Below are positions 24,726 to 32,529 of a DNA stretch of 64,000 nt, in pieces (position 1 is the first letter of the stretch; each line of letters begins with the position of its first letter). Made by a program: the position numbers and the translations under genes. Below the pieces are notes generated by a model. That model was given only the letters and a program-made list of their open reading frames with translations, made no database searches and had not been told where the DNA came from. Source of the stretch: an uncultured Fodinibius sp. (GTDB lineage Bacteria; Bacteroidota; Rhodothermia; Balneolales; Balneolaceae); assembly GCA_913057775.1 (NCBI GenBank), contig CAJXOG010000002.1:186001-250000 (forward strand). Reading direction: 5' to 3'.

Positions 24726-25343
24726 CTATTCGGGCGACCGGGCCAGTAATCGGATAATATTGGCCGTTCCTTCGTGATGCATGCCTTCTTTGAGTTCTAC
24801 CTCCGTTGATTCAGCCTGCAGGATTTTCAATTTCTTAAAATCTCTTTGCAGTTTATCTAAATCATAGAGCATATCCGGATCTTGTGGCCCGCCGGAATGA
24901 TTGCCCAGTTGCTCTTTTGAAAAAGCCTCCAGAATTAGATGTCCGCCGGGTTTTAATCCACCAGTAAGTTTTTGGTGGATGGTTCTGCGCTTTGATGCGT
25001 GAAGATGGGCGTAAATAAGCCCAATGGCATCATAGGCATCTTCTTTGATATCGAAATCATTGTACGTACTCAAATAGTAATTGATTGTCACATGATTACG
25101 CTTGGCCAGTTCCTGCGCCTTATTTCGACCCTTTTCGCTGATGTCAAAGGCATCTACTTTCCAGCCTTCCCGCGCTGCATAAATGGCATTTCGTCCCTCA
25201 CCTTCGGCTGGCAGTAATAGCCGACCGGGCTCCAGTTGGTCAAGCTGTTCTTTGAAATAGGTGTTGGGTTCTGTTCCATAGATGTAATTGCCACTGGAAA
25301 ATCGATCATCCCAAAACTGTTTAGCCTCTTGTGCAGTACGCAT
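24726..25343 (-). CDS. Class I SAM-dependent methyltransferase (TehB-like)
   Basis: A 205-residue Rossmann methyltransferase. The SAM-binding motif I reads LLPAEGEGRNA (canonical LDLGCGEGRNA), followed by the acidic end of strand two (DAFDIS) and LKPGGHLILEAF as the later strand. The N-terminal pattern FWDDRFSSGNYIYGTEPNTY is typical of the TehB/thiopurine-like group, which methylates tellurite, selenium compounds or thiols. It is transcribed convergently to the rhodanese genes. The detoxification role is likely by family; the substrate is not known. Confidence 0.82.
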   Translation of the reverse strand: MRTAQEAKQFWDDRFSSGNYIYGTEPNTYFKEQLDQLEPGRLLLPAEGEGRNAIYAAREGWKVDAFDISEKGRNKAQELAKRNHVTINYYLSTYNDFDIKEDAYDAIGLIYAHLHASKRRTIHQKLTGGLKPGGHLILEAFSKEQLGNHSGGPQDPDMLYDLDKLQRDFKKLKILQAESTEVELKEGMHHEGTANIIRLLARSPE

Positions 25344-25451
25344 AATTAAGTAATACTTTTGGTTTGTTTTTAACTAAATATTGGTGCTGTTTAGATCACT
25401 TTTTTATTAAGTTCACACCATTGGTATTTAAGAAAATAAGATGAATAACCC

Positions 25452-25910
25452 ATGAAATTAGAGCTTAAGGTTCCACCTGCAGTTATTTCACTGATTATCG
25501 CCATCGCCATGTGGTGGATTGATCAATATCTTGATTTCAGTTGGGCATCGTTTGGAAGAATGTTATGGGTTAGCTTCATTTTTTTAGGGATAGGAGGGAT
25601 CTTTGGATTCTTGGGACTGGTTGAATTCTACAAATCGTCAACCTCGATCGATCCTCATGTACCCAGTAAAGTTAGCAGTTTGGTTACCAACGGTATTTAT
25701 GGTATTTCGAGAAATCCCATGTACGTAGGGTTGCTGCTTATTTTAGTAGGCTATGGCTTTTACCTTGGCAATGGGCTGGCGTTTGCAATGCTTCCACTGT
25801 TTGTGGGATATATGAATCGCTATCAGATTATGCCCGAAGAACAAGTAATGGAAGAAAAATTTGGGGATGAGTACAGGAAGTATAAATCCGAAGTGCGGCG
25901 CTGGTTGTAG
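25452..25910 (+). CDS. Isoprenylcysteine carboxyl methyltransferase-like membrane protein
   Basis: A 152-residue integral membrane protein with about four helices. The conserved C-terminal region has GISRNPMYVGLLL and the cofactor-binding EEQVMEEKFGDEYRKYK segment of the ICMT/PEMT superfamily. Bacterial members of this length methylate lipids or small molecules at the membrane; true prenyl-cysteine substrates are not expected. It is divergent from the TehB-like methyltransferase, with about 108 bases between them, and convergent with the thioredoxin gene. Confidence 0.85.
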   Translation: MKLELKVPPAVISLIIAIAMWWIDQYLDFSWASFGRMLWVSFIFLGIGGIFGFLGLVEFYKSSTSIDPHVPSKVSSLVTNGIYGISRNPMYVGLLLILVGYGFYLGNGLAFAMLPLFVGYMNRYQIMPEEQVMEEKFGDEYRKYKSEVRRWL

Positions 25911-25920
25911 TTACGGGTAA

Positions 25921-26541
25921 TTATTTTTGAGCCAGTTCAATCATCCACTGGGCAAAGTTGGTCGAGCTGTAGTCGGCAATCCCTTCCTTTTTGTAGATGA
26001 TCTGCCCTTCTTTGGAAACGACATATGTAGTGGGTAGGTACTGGCTGCGGAACTCTGTCGGCAGGCTAGATGCCGGGAAATAATAGGGCATAGCGAATTG
26101 CTTTCGCTTCATAAAATCGACTGCTTTTTGTCTTTTTTCATCCATTGAAAGCAGAATAAAATGGATGTTTTCCTGACTACTGACATTTTCATACAGGGTT
26201 TCGATCGTGGGCATTTCCGCCACGCAAGGTGGACACCACGAAGCCCACACATTCAAAAAGACGACATCACCACGAAAGTTATTCAGCGATACTGTTTGGC
26301 CATCTACCGTTTCCATGGCAAAATGATAGTTTGAGTCGGACAGCATGGGGCCGTCGATGTTTTCGATCTTGGAAGTATCGGCATCAAATAGGCCGGTCCA
26401 AAGCATTCCCCGCTGAAGGGTACCCAGCACTTCGGTATGCCATCCCGTAGCATAAAGAACAGCTCCAATTGCAAAAATGACACCCCATTCGATGAAGCTT
26501 CGTTTCCAGCCCGATGTTTTACTTTTTTGTGTTGAAGTCAT
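25921..26541 (-). CDS. Membrane-anchored TlpA-like thioredoxin
   Basis: A 206-residue protein. One N-terminal transmembrane helix (about 16-34) preceded by basic residues places the rest in the periplasm. The thioredoxin domain (about 72-206) has the redox motif WCPPC (C103, C106) and the cis-proline segment LPTTYVVS. TlpA/ResA-like proteins reduce disulfides in periplasmic proteins such as cytochrome or copper-site precursors. It lies 24 bases downstream of a second TlpA-like gene; the two differ in anchor and redox motif. Confidence 0.9.
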   Translation of the reverse strand: MTSTQKSKTSGWKRSFIEWGVIFAIGAVLYATGWHTEVLGTLQRGMLWTGLFDADTSKIENIDGPMLSDSNYHFAMETVDGQTVSLNNFRGDVVFLNVWASWCPPCVAEMPTIETLYENVSSQENIHFILLSMDEKRQKAVDFMKRKQFAMPYYFPASSLPTEFRSQYLPTTYVVSKEGQIIYKKEGIADYSSTNFAQWMIELAQK

Positions 26542-26565
26542 AGGTCTAATAATGAAATTTATATA

Positions 26566-27120
26566 CTAACGGTTGGCTAATTTAGTAAGTATAGGCTTCA
26601 GTTTCTCCTTTGTCAGCATTCCGGGGGCAACGTATTCCACTTGTCCTTTTTTATTGATAATTAACGTTGTTGGAATAGCGCGAATGGGACCATACTTGCG
26701 TGATACATTCCCGTCATCCACCATGATAGGATAATTAATGCCCATATCATTGGCATAGGGACGAACTTTTTCCCAGCCTTCCTCATCAAGAGAAACACCG
26801 GCAAATAATACTCCTTTATCTTTCATTTCTTTGTATAGCTCCATAAAATCAGGAATTTCTTCGCGGCAGGGACCACACCAAGTTGCCCAAAAGTTGAGCA
26901 CTACTACTTTACCTTTTTGATCAGAAAGGGTAAACGTGTTGCCTTGCATGGTTTCGAGCGTAAAGTCTGGAGCTTCTTTAAATTCCTGTTGGGATGCATT
27001 CTGGGTGCTTGTTGTTTGTGTCTTATCTGATGCCCGTTCGTTAGGGATGCCACAGGACAATACTGACAAAGACAGCATTACAATGAAAAATATGCGTGTT
27101 GAAAATCGAGAAAAACTCAT
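26566..27120 (-). CDS. TlpA/ResA-like thioredoxin lipoprotein
   Basis: A 184-residue protein with lipobox VLSC (C23). After a Thr/Gln-rich linker, the thioredoxin-like domain (about 48-184) has the motif WATWCGPCREEIPDF (C82, C85) and the cis-proline segment IPTTLIIN. It should reduce periplasmic disulfides. It is the second gene of a leftward operon that begins with a small membrane protein and ends with the other TlpA-like gene. The copper genes some kilobases to the right (PCuAC, SCO1) are typical users of such reductants, but no direct link is visible. Confidence 0.92.
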   Translation of the reverse strand: MSFSRFSTRIFFIVMLSLSVLSCGIPNERASDKTQTTSTQNASQQEFKEAPDFTLETMQGNTFTLSDQKGKVVVLNFWATWCGPCREEIPDFMELYKEMKDKGVLFAGVSLDEEGWEKVRPYANDMGINYPIMVDDGNVSRKYGPIRAIPTTLIINKKGQVEYVAPGMLTKEKLKPILTKLANR

Positions 27121-27135
27121 AATAAAAATTTATCG

Positions 27136-27378
27136 TTAGTTAGAAATTTCTTTTGTCTCGAAGGCAGATTGGTTGGATTGTTTTTGTTTTGTTATATCCG
27201 GAATTGGAACTTCGCAGGCTGCTCGTCCGCTAATAGTTGCGGGGTCAATCATTTTTCCAGATTTAAGGATTGTATCGTTATCCTGTTGCTTGCTATATAG
27301 ATCTAAACCAGCTATACCAAGCAGTAATGCCATAATTATAATTGGAATAAGTTCTTTGTGTTTTTGTAAATACGACAT
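27136..27378 (-). CDS. Small membrane-anchored protein of unknown function leading the thioredoxin operon
   Basis: An 80-residue protein with one transmembrane helix (about 10-27) preceded by basic residues, so the C-terminal 50 residues should be periplasmic. That part contains a single cysteine in the segment SGRAACEVPIPD. I do not recognise a family. It starts the operon and ends 16 bases before the lipoprotein thioredoxin gene, so it may be a partner or substrate. An imperfect 26-base palindrome lies just upstream. Confidence 0.7.
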   Translation of the reverse strand: MSYLQKHKELIPIIIMALLLGIAGLDLYSKQQDNDTILKSGKMIDPATISGRAACEVPIPDITKQKQSNQSAFETKEISN

Positions 27379-27399
27379 AGGTATCGATTGATACTTGCT

Positions 27400-27425
27400 A
27401 ACAAGTTGGTATGTACCTACCTGTT
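27400..27425. promoter_or_regulatory. 26-base imperfect palindrome, TetR-type operator candidate
   Basis: The arms AACAAGTTGGTA and TACCTACCTGTT match at 10 of 12 positions around a central TG. Size and symmetry fit TetR/AcrR-family operators. It lies 22-47 bases upstream of the first gene of the thioredoxin operon, in promoter position. A smaller palindrome, GTATCGATTGATAC (27381-27394), lies between it and the start codon. Confidence 0.5.
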
Positions 27426-27474
27426 CGTTTATAAAAGGAATTACTATAAAATAGATCCTAAAAATCAGGTGAGA

Positions 27475-27873
27475 TCAACCTATACGAGGGGGATCGGGCT
27501 CTTGAAAAACAAACATTTGGGAGGAGGGTACGGCGTTATGGAAGCCAATGTTTGATTGTTGTTCTCCGGGAATGAAAGAAAAATTATTTCCAGCCGGAAA
27601 AATATTTAGCAATGAGTTACAGCTTGTAATAGTTTTGGGCTGTGCGTTATTGGAATGCGATTTTGAAAAATGTTCAAAAAAGGGATCAACGTCACCGGAA
27701 GAATTAGAAATGCTTCCGTTTGTGAGTTGTTGACAAAGCGTTTTTGAACCTGATTGTGAACTATCAATATTGCCAAATTGCACCACATTTTGTTGTGATG
27801 TAACCAAGCCTGCACCAAAAATAAGTAGGGAAAAGAAAATATGTTTTACAGCGTTAATCACTTGGCAATACAT
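27475..27873 (-). CDS. Small secreted protein of unknown function
   Basis: A 132-residue protein with a hydrophobic N-terminal signal (about 9-25) and a low-complexity Ser/Asn/Gln-rich body with only two cysteines (about residues 47 and 84). The C-terminus ends FQEPDPPRIG; a similar Pro-Pro-Arg ending occurs in small secreted proteins found near metal efflux genes in Bacteroidota, but the match is weak. It is upstream of the thioredoxin operon with about 96 bases between, and divergent from pafA. The overlapping opposite-strand frame has no signal sequence and is less convincing. Confidence 0.55.
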   Translation of the reverse strand: MYCQVINAVKHIFFSLLIFGAGLVTSQQNVVQFGNIDSSQSGSKTLCQQLTNGSISNSSGDVDPFFEHFSKSHSNNAQPKTITSCNSLLNIFPAGNNFSFIPGEQQSNIGFHNAVPSSQMFVFQEPDPPRIG

Positions 27874-27950
27874 TGATCAGATTTTGAAGCATATGAAAGT
27901 TTCAAAAATGTGAACGATTGTCCATTCCATTATTGAATCATTATGTATTA

Positions 27951-27967
27951 TAACACAACTGGTGTTA
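27951..27967. promoter_or_regulatory. Palindrome upstream of the PafA gene
   Basis: TAACAC (27951-27956) and GTGTTA (27962-27967) flank a five-base centre in the divergent region, about 90 bases upstream of the phosphatase start. It could be an operator; the regulator is not known. Confidence 0.35.
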
Positions 27968-28054
27968 AATTATTTTACAGAATCATAATTCGATAATTAC
28001 TTAAAAGAAGTTACTTTTTGGCCTCAGATAATGTAATCAAAAAACAGGCGACTT

Positions 28055-29704
28055 ATGAAATTGATAAGAACCATATGCGGCACATTTCTAATGTTAATGA
28101 TTCTTGTCCAAACGGGTTGGACGCAAAAACAAAATAAACCCAAAGCTGCGGCAGATGCTCCCAAGCTTGTAGTAAATATTGTGGTAGATCAGTTACGATA
28201 TGATTATATCCCCTTGTACTGGGATGAGTTCGAGGATGATGGTTTTAAGCGTTTGGTCAACCAGGGGTTTAATTTCAACAATAATCATTTCAATTATTTC
28301 CCCACCTTTACCGGTCCGGGACATGCTGCCGTTTATACAGGAGCAACCCCATCAGTAAATGGAATCGTTGGTAATGCCTGGTACGATCGCAGCATTGACC
28401 GAAGCATGTATGTGGTTTCGGATTCTACGGTTTCACCGATTGGCACTGACAGTGACGCGGGGAAAATGTCGCCCCGAAATTTATTGAGTACTACTGTTAC
28501 GGATGAGTTGAAATCAGCAAGTTCCGAAAGCAAGGTAATAGCTGTTTCGTCCAAAGATCGCGGGGCAGTATTAGCTGCGGGACATCTAGGCGATGCGGCC
28601 TACTGGTACGAAGGTGAAACGGGAAAATTTGTAAGCAGTTCGTGGTATGTGTCGGAGCTTCCGGAGTGGATACAGAATTTTAACAAAGAGGGATTAGCAA
28701 AAGAATTTGCCAATAGCACATGGGAAACTTTGTTGCCTATTGACCAATACACCGAAAGTAATGCTGATGATACCCCGTATGAAGGCACCTTTGAAAATGA
28801 AGAAGCGCCTGTTTTCCCACATGATCTGGCGGCCAATCGTGGAGATGGATACGGAATTGTTAATTCAAGCCCCTTTGGCAATACGTTGATTGCAGAACTG
28901 GCTAAATCGGCGATTGAAGGTGAGGATTTGGGGTCTGGAGAGGCGACTGACTTTTTGGGTGTTAGCTTTTCTTCCACCGATTACGTGGGGCACATGTACG
29001 GTCCCCACTCAATTGAGCTTCAGGATACGTACTTAAGACTCGATCGCAATATTGCAGATCTGCTCGACTATCTTGGCCAAGAAGTTGGGAGGGGCAATTA
29101 CTTGGTTGTGCTGACGTCCGATCACGGTGTTGTGGATGTGCCGCAAGAGCTGATTGATAAGAACTTGCCCGGTGGATATTTCGATAGTGATAAAGCTTTG
29201 GATGAATTGTCAGAATTTTTAAATACTGAATTTGGTGATGAAGATTGGATAGAGGATTATACTAATCAGCAAGTGTATCTTGATCGTGAGCTTGTTGAGC
29301 AAAACGGGCTCTCGCTGACAGTTGTACAGGAAAAGGCCGCCGATTTTCTGCTACAATTTGAGGGCGTCAAGTCTACTAATACCGCGCATAATTATCAATA
29401 TGAAGATTATGACAGCGGACAGGAGGCGATGTACCAGCGAGGATTTATGTATGATCGCTCAGGTGATGTTTATATACAATTGAAATCGGGCTGGTTGGAT
29501 TCGGATTATCCGACAGGCACCTCCCATGGATCGCCCTATAATTACGATACGCATGTACCGCTCATTTTTTACGGATGGAATGTTCCAGAGGGCGAAACCA
29601 GCAGAAAAACAGCTATCCCACAAATTGCCCCGACGATTTCCAACATGTTGAATATTCCTTTACCAAGTGGGTCGGAAGCGAATATTTTACAATTTGAGGA
29701 ATAG
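28055..29704 (+). CDS. pafA: PafA-type alkaline phosphatase
   Basis: A 549-residue secreted enzyme with a signal peptide ending near residue 24. It belongs to the phosphate-irrepressible PafA branch of the alkaline phosphatase superfamily. D45, T86 (nucleophile, in FPTFTGPGH), N107, K168 and R170 line up with D38, T79, N100, K162 and R164 of Elizabethkingia PafA with near-constant spacing. The remaining zinc ligands are seen in TDYVGHMYG, TSDHGV and SHGSPYNYDTHVP. It hydrolyses phosphomonoesters in the periplasm without needing phosphate starvation for expression in the known cases. It stands alone with a strong terminator. Confidence 0.93.
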   Translation: MKLIRTICGTFLMLMILVQTGWTQKQNKPKAAADAPKLVVNIVVDQLRYDYIPLYWDEFEDDGFKRLVNQGFNFNNNHFNYFPTFTGPGHAAVYTGATPSVNGIVGNAWYDRSIDRSMYVVSDSTVSPIGTDSDAGKMSPRNLLSTTVTDELKSASSESKVIAVSSKDRGAVLAAGHLGDAAYWYEGETGKFVSSSWYVSELPEWIQNFNKEGLAKEFANSTWETLLPIDQYTESNADDTPYEGTFENEEAPVFPHDLAANRGDGYGIVNSSPFGNTLIAELAKSAIEGEDLGSGEATDFLGVSFSSTDYVGHMYGPHSIELQDTYLRLDRNIADLLDYLGQEVGRGNYLVVLTSDHGVVDVPQELIDKNLPGGYFDSDKALDELSEFLNTEFGDEDWIEDYTNQQVYLDRELVEQNGLSLTVVQEKAADFLLQFEGVKSTNTAHNYQYEDYDSGQEAMYQRGFMYDRSGDVYIQLKSGWLDSDYPTGTSHGSPYNYDTHVPLIFYGWNVPEGETSRKTAIPQIAPTISNMLNIPLPSGSEANILQFEE

Positions 29705-29748
29705 TTTTTATTCGAAACGTGGAGGTTTGAAATAGAGCATTTTTCTTA

Positions 29749-29777
29749 GGACGGGATGAGATCCCGTCCTTTTTTTA
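29749..29777 (+). terminator. Strong intrinsic terminator after pafA
   Basis: GGACGGGAT (29749-29757) pairs with ATCCCGTCC (29761-29769) around a three-base loop, followed by seven or more T residues. Confidence 0.92.
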
Positions 29778-29790
29778 TCAATGCAGAAAA

Positions 29791-30159
29791 TTATTTTATC
29801 AGGTAAAAGCCCAGCCAGACAAAAGCTAATCCCAACACAAAACTGGCAGCGGCATACAAAAAAGCGTATCCGGTTTGTTCGTGCTGAAGCAGGGAAAAGA
29901 ATTCATAGGAAAAGGATGAGAAGGTCGTGAATCCACCACAAAATCCGGTGGCTAAAAACAGGCGCATGGATTTGTTGAGATCGCCCTCGAGTGCGGCGGC
30001 AATAATAATTCCAATCAGAAATGAGCCGACAACGTTTACGGTGAGCGTACCAAAAGGGAAAGTGGAGTGTGCGCTGATGTTTATGTAATGGCTGATCAGA
30101 TAACGAAGAATGCTGCCAAAGAATCCGCCAATGCCGACTGCCACTATGGATTGTATCAT
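29791..30159 (-). CDS. crcB: Fluoride ion channel CrcB/FluC
   Basis: A 122-residue four-helix membrane protein with the family motifs GTLTVNVVGSFLIG (near 42) and GFCGGFTTFSSFSYE (near 71). The GGFTTFS stretch lines the dual-topology pore with phenylalanines. It exports fluoride as a dimer. Length is standard. No crcB-type fluoride riboswitch is evident in the 226 bases upstream, which contain a dispersed hairpin repeat instead. Confidence 0.95.
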   Translation of the reverse strand: MIQSIVAVGIGGFFGSILRYLISHYINISAHSTFPFGTLTVNVVGSFLIGIIIAAALEGDLNKSMRLFLATGFCGGFTTFSSFSYEFFSLLQHEQTGYAFLYAAASFVLGLAFVWLGFYLIK

Positions 30160-30201
30160 GGGATAACTCCTGTTAGGTTATTATTTAAGGATGTTAATCA
30201 G

Positions 30202-30264
30202 GTGTCATGCTGAATTTATTCAGCATCTATTGCACAAGACCCTGAAACGAGTTCAGGGTGACAC
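30202..30264. repeat. MITE-like dispersed repeat, copy B (short form)
   Basis: A 63-base element bounded by GTGTCATGCTGAA and, read inward from the other end, GTGTCACCCTGAA. It contains two hairpins: CTGAATTTATTCAG and CCTGAAACGAGTTCAGG. It sits between the crcB start and the PCuAC gene end. It shares the TGTCAnnCTGAA ends with the other copies. Confidence 0.75.
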
Positions 30265-30385
30265 AAAAATAATGGTTAATCAGGAGTCATCAGCTCCGAT
30301 GGTGATCGGGGCGGTTAAAAGGCGAACTCCATCGCCGGGAAAACTTACATAATGTAGTGTTGTAATGCCATTGTCCGGGATGAGC

Positions 30386-30868
30386 TTACTGCTGTATTTG
30401 TACGGGAGCAATAGCTGTAATAGTACCGACACGCGCAAATTCCAGGGAGATTTGCAGTGAGTCACCAACGGCTATATCCCTTTTCAAGTTGATGAGCATG
30501 AGGTGAAGTCCGCCGGGTTGGAGTCGAAGTTTTTCTCCGGATGGAATAACTTGCTGTCCGGCGGGTTGCATACTGGTGGTGCCGTCATCATGTTCGATAG
30601 ATTCGTGCAGTTCTACGTTTTCGGCGGCATCACTGCTAAATGAGAGTAGCGTATCGGTGGAGGCGGTACCGTTGGAAATACGAAGGTATGCAGCGCTTTT
30701 TCCTTGTTGTGAGCCGGGACGTGCCCAGGCGTTGTCGATGGCTATTTTACCGAGAACGACTTCTTGCTTTGAGTCGGACTCGTTCGAAGAATTCGACTCA
30801 GAACCACATCCTAAAAACAGGAAGCAACCGGATAGTAAAATTAGCAGTAGGTGTTGTGTTGATTTCAT
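30386..30868 (-). CDS. PCuAC-type copper chaperone lipoprotein
   Basis: A 160-residue protein with a lipobox (LFLGC, C21) and a PCuAC (DUF461) domain. The copper-binding pattern H-X11-M-X21-HXM is met by H88, M100, H122 and M124 (HESIEHDDGTTSM and LHLML). The domain opens with the typical NAWARPG segment. It carries Cu(I) in the periplasm for cytochrome oxidase assembly. Its start overlaps the end of the SCO1 gene by four bases, so the two are co-translated, matching the known PCuAC-Sco partnership. Confidence 0.94.
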   Translation of the reverse strand: MKSTQHLLLILLSGCFLFLGCGSESNSSNESDSKQEVVLGKIAIDNAWARPGSQQGKSAAYLRISNGTASTDTLLSFSSDAAENVELHESIEHDDGTTSMQPAGQQVIPSGEKLRLQPGGLHLMLINLKRDIAVGDSLQISLEFARVGTITAIAPVQIQQ

Positions 30869-31452
30869 TCTGATCGGAGGTAATTAATGTCATCTTTGAC
30901 GTGTTCGGGGGTGACGCGGTGCGCGGGATATTTGGCGCGGATGTAGCCTTCCTTATCCATCAGGTAGAGGGTATTAGAGTGCCGCATGGCGTAGTTTGTG
31001 CTGTCGTAACCGAGCGAATCAATGGTGGTTTTAACGGCCACAATATCGAGCTTGTCGAGCAGTGGATGTACTGTTGTAGTGTCGCCGGTGAGCATGGTAA
31101 ATTGTTTATTAAGTCCGTATAGATTCCGGTATTCTTTGAGTACAGAAGGCGTATCACGTTCCGGATCAAAGCTGATTTCGATGAAGTTAACGCCGGTGGT
31201 GTCATCGAGCTCGCGCTGAATGTTGGTCATGTTGGCGGTAATAACGGGGCACACGTCGGGACAGTTGGTGTAGATAAAAGTAACGAGTGAGAGGTCTCCT
31301 CTAAAGTCGGCGGGAAAATTGACTTGCGTGCTGTCGGAGTCTCGCAGTTGGTAGGTATCACCGCTGAGATCGTATAGTGCATCAGGTCCGCATGCTGTAA
31401 AACCTGCGATGATGAGAAGTGAGACAAATAGTGATTTGAGGGTAGAGCTCAT
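30865..31452 (-). CDS. SCO1/SenC-family copper metallochaperone lipoprotein
   Basis: A 195-residue thioredoxin-fold protein with lipobox FTAC (C21). The copper site is C64-x3-C68 (TNCPDVCPV) with the distal H158 (MRHSNTLYL). It delivers or reduces copper at the CuA site of cytochrome oxidase. Operon order is CDF transporter (18-base gap), SCO1, then PCuAC. No cytochrome oxidase gene is in the window. Confidence 0.95.
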   Translation of the reverse strand: MSSTLKSLFVSLLIIAGFTACGPDALYDLSGDTYQLRDSDSTQVNFPADFRGDLSLVTFIYTNCPDVCPVITANMTNIQRELDDTTGVNFIEISFDPERDTPSVLKEYRNLYGLNKQFTMLTGDTTTVHPLLDKLDIVAVKTTIDSLGYDSTNYAMRHSNTLYLMDKEGYIRAKYPAHRVTPEHVKDDINYLRSE

Positions 31453-31470
31453 AGTTGGTAGAATCAGGGT

Positions 31471-32382
31471 TTAGTTGCAGGGACTTTCGTGATGTTCTTC
31501 ACAGGGTTCAAACTCAAATTCGAGAGTCGAGTGGTGGATATCAAAATTAGTGCTTAGCAGATCTTTAAGCGTTGATTTTATGGATTCCATTTTTCCCATA
31601 TTCTCTTCATCAATGACAACGTGACTTTCTAACAAGATATTTTTTTCATCAAGTCGCCAAACATGCAGGTGGTGGATGTCGAGTACGCCGTTGACTTTTG
31701 CCATGGCTTGTTGCACGTTCGGAACTTCAATATTCGCTGGGGTGCTTTCCATTAAAATGTTGATCGTCTGTCGCAGCATATAGTAGCTGTGCCATAGAAT
31801 ATATCCGGCAATGATGAGGGTGAGGATGGTATCGATGATATAAATCTCGTACCAAAGAATTAAAATACCGGCGATAATGACGCCTACCGATGAAAAAGCA
31901 TCCGAGAGAATATGGATGTAGGCACTGCGGAGATTTAGATTTTCGGTGGAATCGCGGTACAGCAGGATGGCGGTGATGACATTCCCCAGCAGGCCAATAA
32001 TGGCCACAATGAACATGACCATACCGTCAATAGGTTGGGGGTTGTAAAAACGCTCAACGCCTTCTTTGATCAAAAAGAGGGCGATAATGACAAGTGTGAT
32101 CAGGTTGACAAAGGCACCGATGATCTCGGCGCGCTTGTAGCCGAATGTTTTGTCGCGGTTGGCTTCTTTCTTGGAAATTTTTCGGGCTATCAGGCTGATG
32201 CCAAGCGAAGTGGTATCGTTTAGATTGTGGAGCGCATCAGAAAGCAGGGCAAGACTGCCCGAAATAATACCGCCAATAAATTCCGCTGCGGTGATAATAA
32301 AATTGAGAATGATGGAGATCCACAGACGTCCCTCGGTTTGGTCTTTGCCGTGATGATGTCCGTGGTCGTGCGAATGTGCCAT
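31471..32382 (-). CDS. Cation diffusion facilitator (CzcD-like Zn/Co/Cd exporter)
   Basis: A 303-residue protein with a His-rich N-terminal tail (HSHDHGHHHG). Six transmembrane helices carry the metal-site patterns SDALHNLND in helix 2 and HILSDAFSS in helix 5. A C-terminal ferredoxin-like cytoplasmic domain (about 215-300) includes HHLHVWRLD and ends in a second Cys/His-rich tail (CEEHHESPC). It exports Zn(II) or similar ions by proton antiport. It leads the leftward SCO1-PCuAC transcript, 18 bases apart, so it may serve general metal balance with them. Confidence 0.93.
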   Translation of the reverse strand: MAHSHDHGHHHGKDQTEGRLWISIILNFIITAAEFIGGIISGSLALLSDALHNLNDTTSLGISLIARKISKKEANRDKTFGYKRAEIIGAFVNLITLVIIALFLIKEGVERFYNPQPIDGMVMFIVAIIGLLGNVITAILLYRDSTENLNLRSAYIHILSDAFSSVGVIIAGILILWYEIYIIDTILTLIIAGYILWHSYYMLRQTINILMESTPANIEVPNVQQAMAKVNGVLDIHHLHVWRLDEKNILLESHVVIDEENMGKMESIKSTLKDLLSTNFDIHHSTLEFEFEPCEEHHESPCN

Positions 32383-32529
32383 CAGTGTTTATAAAAGCTC
32401 TGTTGGTTTGAGGGAATTGAACTCCCGAAATGTATTGAAGCCGATTATAGCAAACGAAGATAAAGAAATCATGAACAATAATATATTTGTAGACTTTCTA
32501 ATTTTTGAAATAGGGGCAAGTCTGGAATA

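Noticed and set aside
27548-27733. Plus-strand open frame opposite the small secreted protein
   Set aside because: It lacks a signal sequence or family pattern, and the opposite strand encodes a plausible secreted protein of greater length.
30160-30279. Fluoride riboswitch upstream of crcB
   Set aside because: The conserved aptamer segments are not apparent; the structured sequence there is the dispersed repeat.
30280-30468. Minus-strand open frame overlapping the PCuAC gene end, ending LLTAPITIGADDS
   Set aside because: It overlaps the well-supported PCuAC frame, has no ribosome site or recognised family, and only about 35 residues lie outside PCuAC. It may be a chance frame or a gene remnant.
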